Source: Scylla paramamosain | Taxonomy: Eukaryota; Arthropoda; Malacostraca; Decapoda; Portunidae | Assembly: GCF_035594125.1 (NCBI RefSeq) | Contig: NC_087181.1 | Location: forward strand, 2,058,501-2,122,500 | Direction of reading: 5' to 3' | Length of the DNA stretch: 64,000 bases | In this document: piece by piece, positions 1 through 13,264 of the stretch | Numbering within the stretch: the first letter of the stretch is position 1 | Layout of the letters: every line of letters begins with the position of its first letter | Translations under genes and position numbers: made by a program | The notes under the pieces: generated by a model | What the model saw: only the letters and a program-made list of their open reading frames with translations | Databases searched by the model: none | Told to the model about the DNA's origin: nothing

Positions 1-735
1 AAAAATAATGCCAATTAATTTCCGCAGATGTCTTAGCAGCTCATGGGACTGCTTAATTTCGGAACTCTCTACCTATTTTTATTTCCCTTCTTCCTAAGAC
101 ACATTTTTTGGAGATGAGCACTAACACTCTCCTTATTAAATTTGATAACTAATAGGTTTTCAGCATAACAGTATTTCAGAAGGAGAAAAAGTGCGAACAG
201 TAGGAAAAAAAAAAGACTGGTAGAGAGTTTATGACTGTACCCTTATTTCAGATTTGGTGACAGTTTCCTTAGATAACCTGGGAACACAGAGGTTTTAAGT
301 AGAGCAGAATATTTCAGATTGAGGAAAACACAAAATACAGTCGAAGTTAGTGGAGAAGTTTATTAGACATCTGACCTTGGCTCTACCTGAAGTAAATTGC
401 CTGACTTACGAGCTGGGAAGTAAGGGTGTAAATAACGTCGAGTTGTTTTGCGACTTGAATTTAAATCGATGACATGTTGTTCATTAATTTTTTACCTTTT
501 TTATTTTTCTCTCGTTTTTCGCTTGTTTGTGGAGTTTTCACTCGACTTGCTGGAGATGATTAACGAATGAAAGGTTAAAGGCGCCGTGCTGTTTGCTTTT
601 CCAGTCGTCCTCTTAAATAATTCCCAAACGATGTATTTATTTATTTACTTATTCATTTTTTTTTTATCTTTTCACCTTTCCTAACTTCTTAAACTATATA
701 AATTCATGTTACGTAGTTTTACAAGAGCAAAGAGA
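1..735. other. AT-rich single-copy DNA, nothing recognised
   Basis: No exon, repeat array or transposon could be seen. T-rich runs occur near 480-520 and 640-680. Confidence 0.7.
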
Positions 736-737
736 AC

Positions 738-740
<3 letters not shown>

Positions 741-824
<84 letters not shown>
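741..824 (+). repeat. (AC)n microsatellite
   Basis: Uninterrupted array of about 42 AC units. Confidence 0.98.
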
Positions 825-826
<2 letters not shown>

Positions 827-1061
827 ATGACACATGGAGTGGCAGACTGAATAATTAACCTGGTGTCGTGTGTACCTTTGGCCAGTCTGGCAACGCTGAC
901 ATTACCAACATTACTGCGCCAAAACATGCTTTATATCAGTCTTTTTGGAAAACTAACAATAAATGCAACGATAATAGATACATAAATATGTATGAAAATA
1001 GATTTATGAATAATAGATAAATACAGTGCTGATGAATTTGCTGGTGAATTTGATTCTGATG

Positions 1062-1544
<483 letters not shown>

Positions 1545-2640
1545 TGATAGTAATAATCGCAAAGAAAATATTCATAGTTTATTTACAGAGTAATAATTAA
1601 CAGCAATCAACAATTACAGTATGAATAAGTATGCACCTCTGTTTTAACAATAACAGCTACTGAACTAGTACTTGTTAATTACAGGCAACCACTAATAATA
1701 ATTTCTCTTTGGTAATCCATAAACAAACTACAATTTTCTCTGTTATTTGTATGTAACATTTTCCTTTCTCCCTCCCATAGGTAAGCGATGGTTGCTCACT
1801 AGGCAGTCTACACCTGGTGAGTTGATGCATTTCTCTACTGTCTTGCCCTTAAACGTGTACTGAAGGTCACGGTGGCCAGACTTGTGTGGGCAGCACGGGA
1901 TTGCTGCCACAGGTCAAAGGGGCAACAGTCTTTTTCTTCCTCTCACTCTTGATATAAGCTTCTTTCCTGTTTCGGGGTATTTCTGTTGGAATTATGGTTA
2001 TTATTTTTTTCCTTGTTCTTGTTCTTATTGTTTTCGTTTTTGTTCTTGTTTTTCTTTTGAATTCCTCCTTCTCTTACTTCTTAGTCTTTTTGTTTTTCTT
2101 TCACTTTGTCTTCTTTTACTTCGTCTTGTTCCGAGTTGTTTTAATAATTCAGTTACCTCATACTGTATTCGTCCATTACTTTTTTCCGATGTTCTTTTTG
2201 TTTTTGTTTTATGTAAGTATTGTCTTTTTTACGGCCTTTTATAATTGACTTCTTTTTCATGTTCATCCTTCTGTGGTCCTTACTTACTACTCGGTGTTCC
2301 AGTATCGTGTTTTATACGTATTCACTTTTCTTTCCCTTTTCACTGCATCAAACAACTACACTCTTCCCATTTTCCGTGCAACAAACATTCTTTTTAACTC
2401 TTGAGAACTTCTTTTTCTTCTCCTTTCATCTCTTTGATTCTTCCTCCCTCGATCTTTACTTCTGACTTCTTTTTTTCCCGCCAGACAACTAACTCTTCTG
2501 TCACTAACCTCCTGCTCTTTCAAAATCGACCTTCTATTCTTCCCTTCTGTTGCCTTTGCTCCGTCTTTCCACATTCTCATCCTTAAAGGCAGACTTCTGT
2601 ATCCTCCTTCGCCATTAGACTTATCTGTGATCTCCATCTG
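1545..2640. other. Single-copy DNA becoming T/C-rich
   Basis: From about 1,930 the plus strand is T/C-rich and gives Phe/Leu/Ser frames of up to 120 codons with no start context or splice support. Only the splice-like site at 1,781 stands out. Confidence 0.7.
1781..1816 (+). other. Recursive-splice-like site, or 36-nt microexon
   Basis: A long pyrimidine tract ends in a 3' splice site immediately followed by a 5' splice site consensus (ctccctcccatag/gtaagc). This is the structure of recursive (ratchet) splice sites described in long insect introns. A second consensus donor (cacctg/gtgagt) lies 36 bases downstream, so a microexon (VSDGCSLGSLHL in one frame) is the alternative. Confidence 0.35.
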
Positions 2641-2644
2641 AGGT

Positions 2645-3260
2645 ATCCTGATGCAGTCCCTCCCCTTCGCTGTTGTTGGGAGGGAGGGAGGGAAAGGGAG
2701 GCGAGGTGGGGAGACGAAACAGAGGGAGAGGATGGGAGAGATTGAGGAGTACGTGAGGCAGATAGGCAAAGACAAAGAGAAGAAAGAGGCAGGGAGTGGA
2801 AGGTAGAGAAACGGGTGCAGGAAAGGACAGGAAGGGGAGACAGAGTAGGAATGAAATTGGAGAATGGAAGGAATGGAGGAAGGAGGGAAGGAAGCGGCCA
2901 AAGAAACGAGGAAGACAAGGAAATGAAACTGAAGGAGGGATACACGAAAACAAGGCAAGGAGGAAAGTAAAACACAGTGAAGGAAAGAAAGGGAAGTGAA
3001 AGAAAAACGAATGGAGATGAAGGAGGGAAAAAAGACTGAGGGAGAGAAGAAAAGAAAGTAGAAAAGACGAGATCAAGCAAAGTAAGTGAGGGAAAGAAAC
3101 AGAATAGAAGAAAAGAGAGAGAGAGGGAGGAAGGGAGGGAGGGGAGGAGAGTAGGAGGGGGAATTATTCCTGATGCGGTGAGGAAAGTGGTGAGGATGGG
3201 GAGGGAGTGAAGAAGGGGAGAGGGTGGGAAGTGGAAGGGATGTGAAGGGAGGGGAGGGAA
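2645..3260 (+). repeat. Polypurine tract (G+A-rich plus strand)
   Basis: About 600 bases in which the plus strand is mostly A and G, with (GGGA)n near 2,678 and (GGGA/GGA) near 3,130. It produces long Ser/Leu/Pro/Phe frames on the minus strand that I reject as genes. Confidence 0.85.
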
Positions 3261-3413
3261 GGGGAGGGGAGAAACTCTTACGTCACGACGCGTCTGGGAG
3301 CGGGGAGGAATTCTTACATGGTAATGGTGTCCTTCATTCCTCCCCGCCTCTCTCTCTTCTTCCCTCCCCTTCACTTCTCCCTGTCCTTCCCTGTTCTTCC
3401 CCTCCACTTCTTC

Positions 3414-3414
<1 letters not shown>

Positions 3415-3499
<85 letters not shown>
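3415..3499 (+). repeat. (AC)n microsatellite
   Basis: Uninterrupted array of about 42 units. Confidence 0.98.
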
Positions 3500-3500
<1 letters not shown>

Positions 3501-3715
3501 AGACTTCCCCTTGTTTGCCGTTCTCAGCCTCGCCTCTCCCGCTCACTGCAGCAGCACATCAGGCTAGCTGAGGTAAAACTGCCCCAGTAATACACCAGCG
3601 TGATGCCATTCCAGCAGCATTAGTTATTTACACTGTGCTAAGGAGGAACGAGACAAGAGTTTCAGTGATTTAAAATAGTGTTGTGGTGGCCGCGGCCCAT
3701 CGCTGACGGGGACTG

Positions 3716-3739
3716 CCTGGCCTGGCCTGGCCTGGCCTG
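3716..3739 (+). repeat. (GCCTG)5 pentanucleotide array
   Basis: Five copies of cctgg/gcctg lie in a GC-rich patch. Confidence 0.85.
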
Positions 3740-3936
3740 ACAGGGCTGTGCTCTGCTCAACAGGAATTGCATACGACTTACCGTGCCGGCGCAAAAATGA
3801 ACTCTTTTGGGCTTCCCCTGATGCTTTCACTTCACGTTTTCAAACTCGCAGATTGGAGCACTTTTGCGATATACATTTTCCATTCATATCTTTCTACTAT
3901 TTTTTCTCAAAGTACAGTAATGGAAGTAGAAAACTG

Positions 3937-4038
<102 letters not shown>

Positions 4039-4057
4039 ACAGTCTTCGTCCCATTAC

Positions 4058-4058
<1 letters not shown>

Positions 4059-4108
<50 letters not shown>

Positions 4109-4137
4109 TCGCGCGCGCGTGTGTGTGTGCGTGTGCG
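4059..4137 (+). repeat. (GT)n with embedded (GC)n
   Basis: (GT)24 runs into gtcgcgcgcgcg and back to gtgtgtgtgcgtgtgcgc. Alternating purine-pyrimidine throughout, so a Z-DNA candidate. Confidence 0.97.
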
Positions 4138-4446
4138 CTACAAGCCTGAGGCGTGGGTGTTTCATTGTGAGTAATTGCGTTGCCTGGGTGAGGAGCGGCT
4201 CGCTCCCCGACCCCCCACCCCGCGAGGCAGGCGGTCCAGAGGTGAAGTGCTGCTTCCCACCTTGAATTAACTGGTGTATATTGCCTGCACAGGTGTATCT
4301 CGCGCGGGTTTACTCAGCGTCCCTCACCTGCCTGTCTGCCGCCGCAGCCTCCACGCGCACCACGTTTTAATATCTCACCTCAGCGTCTGTCTCACGACTT
4401 CAACGCTTCTTTTTGTCCTGTTATTCTTTGAGTACATACGAGTAAT

Positions 4447-4571
<125 letters not shown>

Positions 4572-4585
4572 TATGAATATGTTTC

Positions 4586-4712
<127 letters not shown>

Positions 4713-4799
4713 AGGTAAATCATGTAACTGCAAGTCTGCATCAAGTATAAAATAAAAGCTATATAGCTGTCAAGCAAATATCTTAACTCACATGATAAA

Positions 4800-4868
4800 A
4801 AATAAATAAATAAATAAATAAATTATGGGAGGGTTAATTATTTGTGCTATTGTTGTTGATATTGTTGA

Positions 4869-4925
<57 letters not shown>

Positions 4926-4932
4926 CGTTGTT
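4800..4932 (+). repeat. (AAAT)n and (GTT)n arrays
   Basis: A short (AAAT)5 precedes a (GTT)n array from about 4,850, with early GAT interruptions. Confidence 0.95.
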
Positions 4933-5160
4933 ATGTTTTATAATTGGTTTTTACTATATTTAATTTGGGAGTTACCTGTTTATATATATTTTTTATGATA
5001 TTATGTACTAGTTCATTATATTTGTTGTTGTTGTACCTGGAAATGCTAGTGTGTTATTTGTGTAGTTGATAATGATGATGGTGCGCGTCACGTATCAAAT
5101 TACAACACGCAATTATGGTGTAGGTCTGGACTGGTGTACATGTGATGAAGCTTAAATGCA

Positions 5161-5170
5161 TTATTATTAC

Positions 5171-5251
<81 letters not shown>
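5161..5251 (+). repeat. (ATT)n microsatellite
   Basis: About 30 units, one early interruption. Confidence 0.98.
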
Positions 5252-5252
<1 letters not shown>

Positions 5253-5389
5253 CTTCTTTTTCATAGATTACCGTGACAGTAATGTAAAGATGTAACCACG
5301 TCGACATTTCATTATAAAAGCTTATAGTCAGCAAGAGGAAAGCAATTTGTACGTAGATGTTTTAAATTACTTATATTTCTTTCTTTTTT

Positions 5390-5646
5390 TTTTTTTTTTT
5401 GTATTGTCCATTGTTCACGTATTAGGAATTACGACTTGCTTTTCGTTCTTATTCAATTTTTCAGTATTGTAGTTTATGGAAAGTACATCATTTAAACATT
5501 TTTTTTTTTATATATTGTACGTCTTTCATTATTTTCTTTATATTTGTAATCTTTCTTCTTCATATCTTTAAGCGTCTTTTTCACATATTAGGGAGGGTGA
5601 ATTTTTATTTTTTTCCTTTTCTAAACATTCATACTTGCACCCTATA

Positions 5647-5745
<99 letters not shown>

Positions 5746-6110
5746 CTTTTTGTATTAACTTCTTTGTTTGTAATCTTTCTTTTCATATATTTTAGCGTCT
5801 TTTTTCTCATACTTGCGATCATTAATTCAATCTTTCCTTAGTAAAAAACATCCTTAGTCGTGTTCTACGGAACATACATTCTTCATGCGTTAGTTTCCTT
5901 ATCTATGTAATATTTTGCCTTCATAGTTTTAGACGTCTTTTTATCCACATTTCAGGAATCATCCATTGTATTTTTTACTAAAGACATCCATATATATAGT
6001 CAACAGAAAACTACATAATTTCTGCATTTCTTTTACATGCCTCATCATTTCCTTGTTTCTTTATATATGTAGTCTTTAGCCTTTGTATTTTAAGGATCAT
6101 GAGTCTTGTT
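5390..6110 (+). repeat. Degenerate long-period tandem repeat interrupted by (AT)n
   Basis: At least four diverged copies share a core like tgtaatctttcttttcatat followed by ttagcgtctttttctcac. Cores occur at about 5,571, 5,793, 5,931 and 6,088. Removing the 94 bp (AT)n array between the first two gives periods of roughly 130-157 bases. Confidence 0.6.
5649..5742 (+). repeat. (AT)n microsatellite
   Basis: About 47 uninterrupted units inside the degenerate tandem repeat of 5.4-6.1 kb. Confidence 0.98.
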
Positions 6111-6116
6111 CCTGTT

Positions 6117-6160
6117 TTCCTTCCTTCCTTCCTTCCTTCCTTCCTTCCTTCCTTCTTTCC
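6117..6160 (+). repeat. (TTCC)n microsatellite
   Basis: About ten tetranucleotide units. Confidence 0.95.
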
Positions 6161-6264
6161 TCGTCTTGTGTGTAACTTTCTCTCACTCACTCGTCCCTTA
6201 AACTGAAGAGTCTCGTTATAATTGTGTGTTTGAGCTTTTCCTCTCTCCCAGTTCTAATACCTAA

Positions 6265-6373
<109 letters not shown>

Positions 6374-6445
6374 TCTGTGTATCGTGCACACCCTCACTTC
6401 CCTTTTCAATTTCTACTTAACTTGTATTTATCCCTCTCCTTTTAC

Positions 6446-6686
6446 TCGTTTTCCTCCTCCTCCTCCTCCTCCTTCTCTTTCTCTTTTCCTGTCTTTCATT
6501 TTTTGTCATCATGTTACTCCTTCCTTGTCTGCTTCTCCTTCCTCTCCTCATCTTTCCCTCCTTTCTCCTCCTCCTCCTCCTCTTCCTTTCTCCTCCTCCT
6601 CCTCCTCCTCCTCCTCCTCCTCCTCCTCCTCCTCCTCCTCCTCCTCCTCCTCCTCCTCCTCCTCCTCCTCCTCCTCCTCCTCCTCC
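6446..6686 (+). repeat. (CCT)n arrays in a polypyrimidine stretch
   Basis: A short (CCT)8 near 6,450 and a long array from about 6,566 to 6,686, separated by T/C-rich sequence. Creates poly-Pro/Ser/Leu frames. Confidence 0.97.
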
Positions 6687-6689
6687 GTC

Positions 6690-8430
6690 ATTTCCTGCCT
6701 GGTAGAGTTTCACCATTTCGTCCTCCTCCAGATCTCACCTTTATCACTTTCTGCTTCTTTCATCATGCGTTATTAAGAACTCAGATCTCGATGAGTGTGC
6801 ATGTCTTTGGCGGGGAATGAAAGGGAAATGGAAGGCTGCTGTATCCTGAGGCTTTTAATACACTGCTACTTGTCGATATTATATTGGTGGTTATATAAAT
6901 ATCTGGGGGTATTTATTGCAGTATTGAAAGCCTTAATTACATACTGGTTGCCCAGTAGTGATTTTCAGAGTTGTTTGTAATGTAACTTGTCTTTTGGTTT
7001 TATTTCGCATGTGTTTGGGAATGAATCTGGCAGCGTATTAGTTTTATCGACTGGCTTGTATCTCGACCAGAACTGATTGGCATAATGCACTGACCTCATT
7101 CCCAGTATCAGGAAAGGCCAATGGTGGAGATGCCAAGTGTTGGGCGGCGGGGCTTATCATCGTGTCAAAACAGCTCACATTCAGTGTTTGCCTGAACGCG
7201 AACGTCTCTATTTTTCATAGATCGACCCTCACATGTTTATGTCGCTCAATTCCCACTCGGACTTTAAATTTGCAGTGTTTTGATTCATCATTCCGACACT
7301 CCGATGCACCCTGACACCCACACACCTTGACACACCCCTGCCACGCGGCCCCAGGGTCATGTGTAAATTATAACTGTTGTTAGCCGCCATGTTTATATCA
7401 GTAGTTGAGGGGGAAGGGGATGCTGAAGTGACAGACACCACCAACACCACTACCACCATCACCACCACCGCCGCCGCCAGCTGGTGAGTGGCGGGGGCGC
7501 CAGGGGAGGCAGCAGCAGGGGAGACGCTTCCATTCCATGGCTCCGAGCCAGGCTGAGAGGGCCGAGCTCCCTGCCGCGCTCCCCAGTGTACTGTTGATGT
7601 CCAATTCATTCTCTTAATATAATCTCTCTCCTCCACTCCCTCCTGTTGTTACTCGTGAATATTCCGATATCAATCAGTTTTGAGAGCGTCCCACGCGGCC
7701 CGGGGCACCGCCGCCTGTACTGCACCGCCCCGCCCTGCCGCGCGGCCCCTCTGTCCCCGCAGCCTGGCAAGGCAGACCACCCGTCCACGCCGCCCTTACA
7801 CAAGCTGCCTGCATGCACAGTTCCTGTGTCTTACGGCTGTATCTTACAGCAGCAATATTTAAGCAGCGCAATCTGCACGTGTAGTTCTATAACAGGGCTT
7901 GCAACAGCACATCCTATGGCGTGCAGCAGCACAGCCTGTGCCATCACAGATTCATTATCATGCCTTGATATCCCGGTGTAGGCTGCCGTTGAGTTGCACC
8001 ACAACACCCTCAGCCTGTGCCTCACGGTGGGCCTGAAGCCTCGCGTCCTGTAGCACACCTAGGGTGGCGCCTGGCGGAGCCTTGCTGTGCCTGTTAGACA
8101 AATTGGAGACAGTTTTCAGCCTTGTCACATGCAACTCATTTGATAAAAATGTACTAACAACTTCCTGTAAGCGGGGCCGCAGTTCATATTTCCGTTATCC
8201 TGCACCGTGTTAAGCTTTGTGAGGAAAATTGCATAATGTTTCTTTTGTAGATTTATTTAGATGGCTCGCAGTCCCGCATTTCTAATTCCTTCTCTTCTCT
8301 CCCTCTGGCTACGCTGTCCTCTTTCCCTCTGTAATCACTATTGTGCCCTTCCCCTTTGCCTCATCATCACCACTCCCTCTCTCACCTTAATAAAAGCTCG
8401 TCTGTTTCCATCTCTTGATTTTTTTTTTTT
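6690..8430. other. Single-copy DNA with a GC-rich patch at 7.4-8.1 kb
   Basis: The patch holds several overlapping frames on both strands (up to 135 codons) rich in Ala, Pro and Cys, as expected of GC-rich DNA. A donor-like site (ccagctg/gtgagt) is at 7,484. No frame could be preferred. A CpG-type promoter is possible but no core elements were seen. Confidence 0.5.
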
Positions 8431-8438
8431 TTTTTCAG

Positions 8439-8676
8439 ATTTTCACCACATTTCTCCCATCCTGTTTTTCTCTGACCCAAACCCCATCATCTTTCCATCT
8501 CCATGCCGCGCCAAGCCTTCCTCCCATCGCCACACCAGATAAACCCCGATGGCTGTATAACTGCCCTACATTCCCTGCCACAACTCCATATAGTCACCCT
8601 GTGGGGCCTGGGTCGGGTCTTGCTGCATGTTTACTGCCCCAACATCCAGTGCACAATAATGGCCCAAAGTCAACAG
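8439..8676 (+). CDS. Candidate proline-rich internal exon
   Basis: Not recognised. It lies between a poly-T acceptor (T-run then cag) and a consensus donor (caacag/gtgagc). One frame is open across all 238 bases. It starts IFTTFLPSCFSLTQTP and includes DKPRWLYNCPTFPATTPYSH and LLPQHPVHNNGPKS, so it is rich in Pro, Ser and Thr and would be disordered. It would start in phase 0 and end in phase 1. Open frame and splice signals agree, but there is no homology evidence. A noncoding exon is equally possible. Confidence 0.25.
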
Positions 8677-8869
8677 GTGAGCACGGCAAACCGTTCCGAT
8701 TATTACACTCGTTAGTGGATACAAATTTGGGCCGAATATGAAGCCACGTTTTGAATGTTATGCTGGAGAGGGAGGGACGGAGCGAGGCTGGCTACGCGCA
8801 CTGTGTAGGAAGGAGGTGGTGAAAAGGAAGGAAGGAAAGTACTAGTGTGTGCCTTATGGATTATTATAG

Positions 8870-9200
8870 AAGCTAAATTCTTAATGCGTCAAGAAGACCA
8901 GCCAAGAGGAAAAAGGTGAAAAAGAAGCCATCTCAATTTACTCCGAAACTCAAGAATAAGTTGAAAGTGGTTGGCCAGTTTAGCTCAAGTCACAGGAAAA
9001 TCCGAAAGGCGTAAACGGAGAGACATGTACAAAATCCCAGAGTTTACCTGTGGAAGGAACGAAAAAGTGAGGATATTGTATAACTAGCATTAGCGAGGTT
9101 GGGAGTACAAGCCATAGGAGTGAAAGTAAATGATTGTGGTAGGGAGTAATACAGGAAGACGACGAGTAGAAACCGAATGAATGTGAAGGAAGGGACAATT
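8870..9200 (-). mobile_element. Second copy of the same LINE C-terminus (more degraded)
   Basis: The minus strand encodes LVIQYPHFFVPSTGKLWDF, which lines up with the RVNQY..FfP.tGKLWNSLP block of the LINE tail at 24.8-25.3 kb. Weaker similarity continues downstream (SPFTPFGF against the SVFPPTY-like block). Flanking sequence on the minus strand ends in an ATAAT-rich stretch near 8,870, which may be the 3' end. Boundaries are approximate. Confidence 0.45.
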
Positions 9201-9399
9201 ACAAAGTGAAGAATGAATAGAGCGGGTGATGAATGCTCCGGGTCACTCAGCCATAATGATGAATAGTGCAGGTTTATTGCAAGTGCGAAGAGTTGTACTG
9301 CACCATTGCATTATTTGGCCGTGGCAATTGTGATGCAATGAATGGAGACGAACTGGGCTTTATATTCAGACGGCCGTGCTTATACGCCGGGTCCTTGTG

Positions 9400-9559
9400 T
9401 AGTGGTGATGATGGTGGTAGTGATGGTGGTGGTGGTATAGTAGTAGTAGTAGTAATCGTAGTCGTAGTCGTAGTAGGAGTAGTAGTAGTAAGTAGTAGTT
9501 GTTGTTGTTGTAATAGTAGTAGTTGTTCTACTACCACTACAGCAATACGACAACTACTG

Positions 9560-9592
<33 letters not shown>

Positions 9593-9593
9593 G

Positions 9594-9662
<69 letters not shown>

Positions 9663-9900
9663 GACCAAAAATAGCAACAATAACAACAACAACAGTAGCA
9701 TTAATGGTAACAGCAGTAACAACAACGGTACCAAACGAGAACACAACAATGATTTCCAGTAACAACATAACAAAGCAGTACAGAACAGTCATAGAAGGAA
9801 GGCTACGTGGCTGGGAGAGAAGAGAGAAGAGAAGAGGAGAGAAGAGAAGAGGAGAGAAGAGAAGAGAGGAGAGGAGAGGACACTGGTACATTGGTCAGTG
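9400..9900 (+). repeat. Compound (GGT/TAG), (CTA)n, (AAC) and GAGAAGA-rich array
   Basis: GGT and TAG units (9,400-9,500) give way to GTT and then CTA (9,552-9,662), degenerate AAC, and finally an agagaagagaagagg-type purine array at 9,813-9,880. Adjacent inverted-complement arrays (TAG, then CTA) could form a hairpin. Confidence 0.93.
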
Positions 9901-10110
9901 GAGTGTGATGGTGTGGATAGCTGTGGTGCTTGGCTGGGATGGTCTCTGAGGGCAGCTGCGGCGTCCAGGACTTTAATGGGGGCGTGATGGCAGGCAGCTG
10001 GGGCAGTAATGGAGGCTGATGGTCCTGGTAATGCACGAAGAGAACTGCAATAATTTGAGTGTACGTTTTTATATGCATAGTGAGCTTGATGGTCAGTTAG
10101 AGGGCTTAAT

Positions 10111-10114
<4 letters not shown>

Positions 10115-10199
<85 letters not shown>
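10115..10199 (+). repeat. (GA)n microsatellite
   Basis: About 42 uninterrupted units. Confidence 0.98.
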
Positions 10200-10202
<3 letters not shown>

Positions 10203-10371
10203 ATCGAACATGTTGTCAGAGGATATTGGAGAGCTGTCATGAGCGTAAGTGTTGGGCGGTGTGTGAGAGACAGAGAATTAATAATAAGCTGTAAGAAAGA
10301 GAACAAAGACCAAGGAAGGATTTGGCATTTGTTGTACATGATGGATTGTCTGAATGCCATGTAAAGATTTG

Positions 10372-10485
<114 letters not shown>

Positions 10486-11093
10486 GCATATTGGTCCTTC
10501 ATTCTGCTTGCCTTCACTGATTACTGATACAAAATTGTCCCGCATAAAACTCAGTGTGACTTCTGATATCTGTACTGCACTCGTACGCGGATTCCAAGAA
10601 AAAAAAAAAAAAAACTTGAAATTGTAATAATGAAATATCGATTACACTTGACACACACACACACACACACACACTTGCACTCTAGGGCACTCTAGGGCGG
10701 GAATCGACTGAAATAGGAGGAATATCGTGAGGCATGAAGGGTGAAAATTTAGGTTCCTCCCTGCCACTGAACCTAAACCCATTCCTGCTTTGGCCAAGTG
10801 TCATTCTTCTGTAGTAGGAAATCACGAACTACCAACAGTGAAAGTAACGGGGAGGTGGACTGGGATTAAATGCAATAAAAAAAAAAATATGCTAGTAAAC
10901 ACATCATAAGTTTGTAAAGAAAATAAATGTAGATAAACAGAGTAGTAGTAGTAGTAGTGGCAGTATTAGTAATGATAATAATAATAAAGTTGAGAAGAAA
11001 TAAGATAGCGAAGATGGAGAAAGAAAGAAGTAATTAAAAGAGTGATTAGAAAATTACCGGGAAGTTGAAGGTTTTGAGAAATCGAAGATAACT

Positions 11094-11094
<1 letters not shown>

Positions 11095-11179
<85 letters not shown>
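11095..11179 (+). repeat. (GA)n microsatellite with one G insertion
   Basis: About 42 units with a single GG interruption; the array sits in a purine-rich stretch running to about 11,470. Confidence 0.97.
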
Positions 11180-11180
<1 letters not shown>

Positions 11181-11691
11181 CGAGGAAAAGTAATTGAAAA
11201 GAAAGTGAAAAACGAAAATGAGACTTGAAGAAGAAGGCGAAAAATAGTGACTGAGAGAAGAGGGAAGAGGGGAGAACATAATGCATCATTGACGAATTTG
11301 TAAAGTGAAGGAACCGGGGAAGAAAGAGTGTTCAGGTTATTAAGTGCGCGGACAAAAAAAAAGAGAGAGAGAAGGGAAGAAAGAAGCAGAGGAGGGAGAA
11401 CAAGGGAGATCAATGAAGGAGGGGGAAAATAAAAGAGTGAAGGCGAGGCAGTAATAATGAAAGGAAAACAAGTTAACAAGGATGTAAGAAGCGGAGGGCG
11501 ATGTGAAGCAGGTTTAATAAGAAGCGAATGGGTGTTAATTAAGAAAGGGAACAAGACTACAAGATGCGAACTCCGCCAAACACTGCCAGAAAAAACGCCT
11601 CTGTTGCTGCCACGTCTTTTTTGTTCCCCTCATCTTCCTTTGTTGTGGTTTAGGAAGTGTTTGGATACGAATTTGTTGCTAGTGGGGGGAG

Positions 11692-11695
<4 letters not shown>

Positions 11696-11739
<44 letters not shown>
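11696..11739 (+). repeat. (GT)n microsatellite
   Basis: About 22 units. Confidence 0.97.
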
Positions 11740-11743
<4 letters not shown>

Positions 11744-11989
11744 GTTTTTTCATAGTATTCGTGGTTGTTATTATTTTTTTTTACTTGTTTTATACCGAAT
11801 TTTTAGGTTGTGCGTTCTTGACTTTTAGTTTTTATTGATGATAGTTATTTTTGTGTCAGTTTGTATTTTTTTGTTAGTTTTAGGTCAGACATTTGATTTC
11901 ATGAGCGCATGAACGAGTGTGCGCATGTTACAACGGAAACATCATCTGTCACCGTCTTGTCATGTAACATTATAAAAAGCAATAAAAAA

Positions 11990-12110
11990 AAAAAAAAATG
12001 TTTTGACCCAGGGCTCGAATCCCTTCCATTACTCTCTGGCAGTGCTCTGAGGCCCCACGTGCCGCTCATTACCCGCAGCCTCACCGTGTCCCGCAGTGTC
12101 AGGAGGAACA
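11990..12110 (-). repeat. Possible tRNA-derived SINE fragment
   Basis: On the minus strand a B-box-like sequence (gggattcgagccctgg) is followed about ten bases later by a run of 15 T, as for a Pol III terminator. About 60-90 bases upstream an A-box-like stretch (gtgaggctgcgggtaatgag) can be found. The T-arm forms only four pairs and no full cloverleaf was found, so this is not called a tRNA. Confidence 0.25.
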
Positions 12111-12269
12111 GGTCAGGCAGGGCAGCTTCTTATGTCTGTCTATACAAATAGTTCAGGTGTTAAGTAGTCCTCACATTCACAGGGTACTGCTAACTGCTGG
12201 GGCTCAAGAGGGACCACTGGTGTTCTTTAGTATTCAGAATACAAGACATGTGGAAGGAATTGATGTACT

Positions 12270-12537
<268 letters not shown>

Positions 12538-12839
12538 AGTGCCATTCTCGCAAGGCTGTGACACTAATGGGAGAGACAGGAAGAGGACGGGCCATTCATG
12601 ACTATATTTGAGCCGTCTGGTTACGTTGAGCACGGTGGGGCGAAGGCCGCCTGCTGCCTGCACCATTAACAAAACAGCTGTACTGCACCTCGCCCCGCTA
12701 CTCCTCCGCTCCTGCTCGTCTTGTCCTGTCGTGAGTGATGAAGGAAAAAGTGTTCGCGTTTATTTTAACTTTATTAGTAAGGTTTTGTCTTAATATATAG
12801 GTACACCCGTGTGTTCCCTAAAGGCAAACATACTTTGAG

Positions 12840-13001
<162 letters not shown>

Positions 13002-13264
13002 ACATACATATGCATATACAGATCAACCAGATAGATAGAGAGGCAAGCAAGGTGCCAAACAAACACACAGAAAGAGGGGAGAGCAGTGAGAGAAGAGTAG
13101 ACAGTCTTGAGTTACTCGCCGCCAGTCACCCTAACACTGTACATTGATGACCCCAGTAATGCAGTGCTGTGCTTAGGGATAAGGATGTGTGGACAAAGCA
13201 AGGTGACTCATGGTAGTGTTTATCTCGCTTCGCTCTTAATGTCTGTGATGGTCAGCTCTCCTTT

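Noticed and set aside
2583..3494. 303-codon minus-strand frame
   Set aside because: Starts in a (GT)n array and crosses a polypyrimidine strand; composition is entirely repeat-driven.
3540..3571. Possible 21-nt microexon (cactgcag to gag/gtaaaa)
   Set aside because: Donor is weak beyond GTAA and the segment is too short to test by reading frame.
7229..8058. GC-rich patch considered as a coding exon cluster
   Set aside because: Several frames are open on both strands and none has matched acceptor and donor sites; composition follows GC content.
11990..12110. Functional tRNA gene
   Set aside because: The B-box-like arm pairs over only four bases and no cloverleaf with an anticodon arm could be drawn; kept only as a possible SINE fragment.
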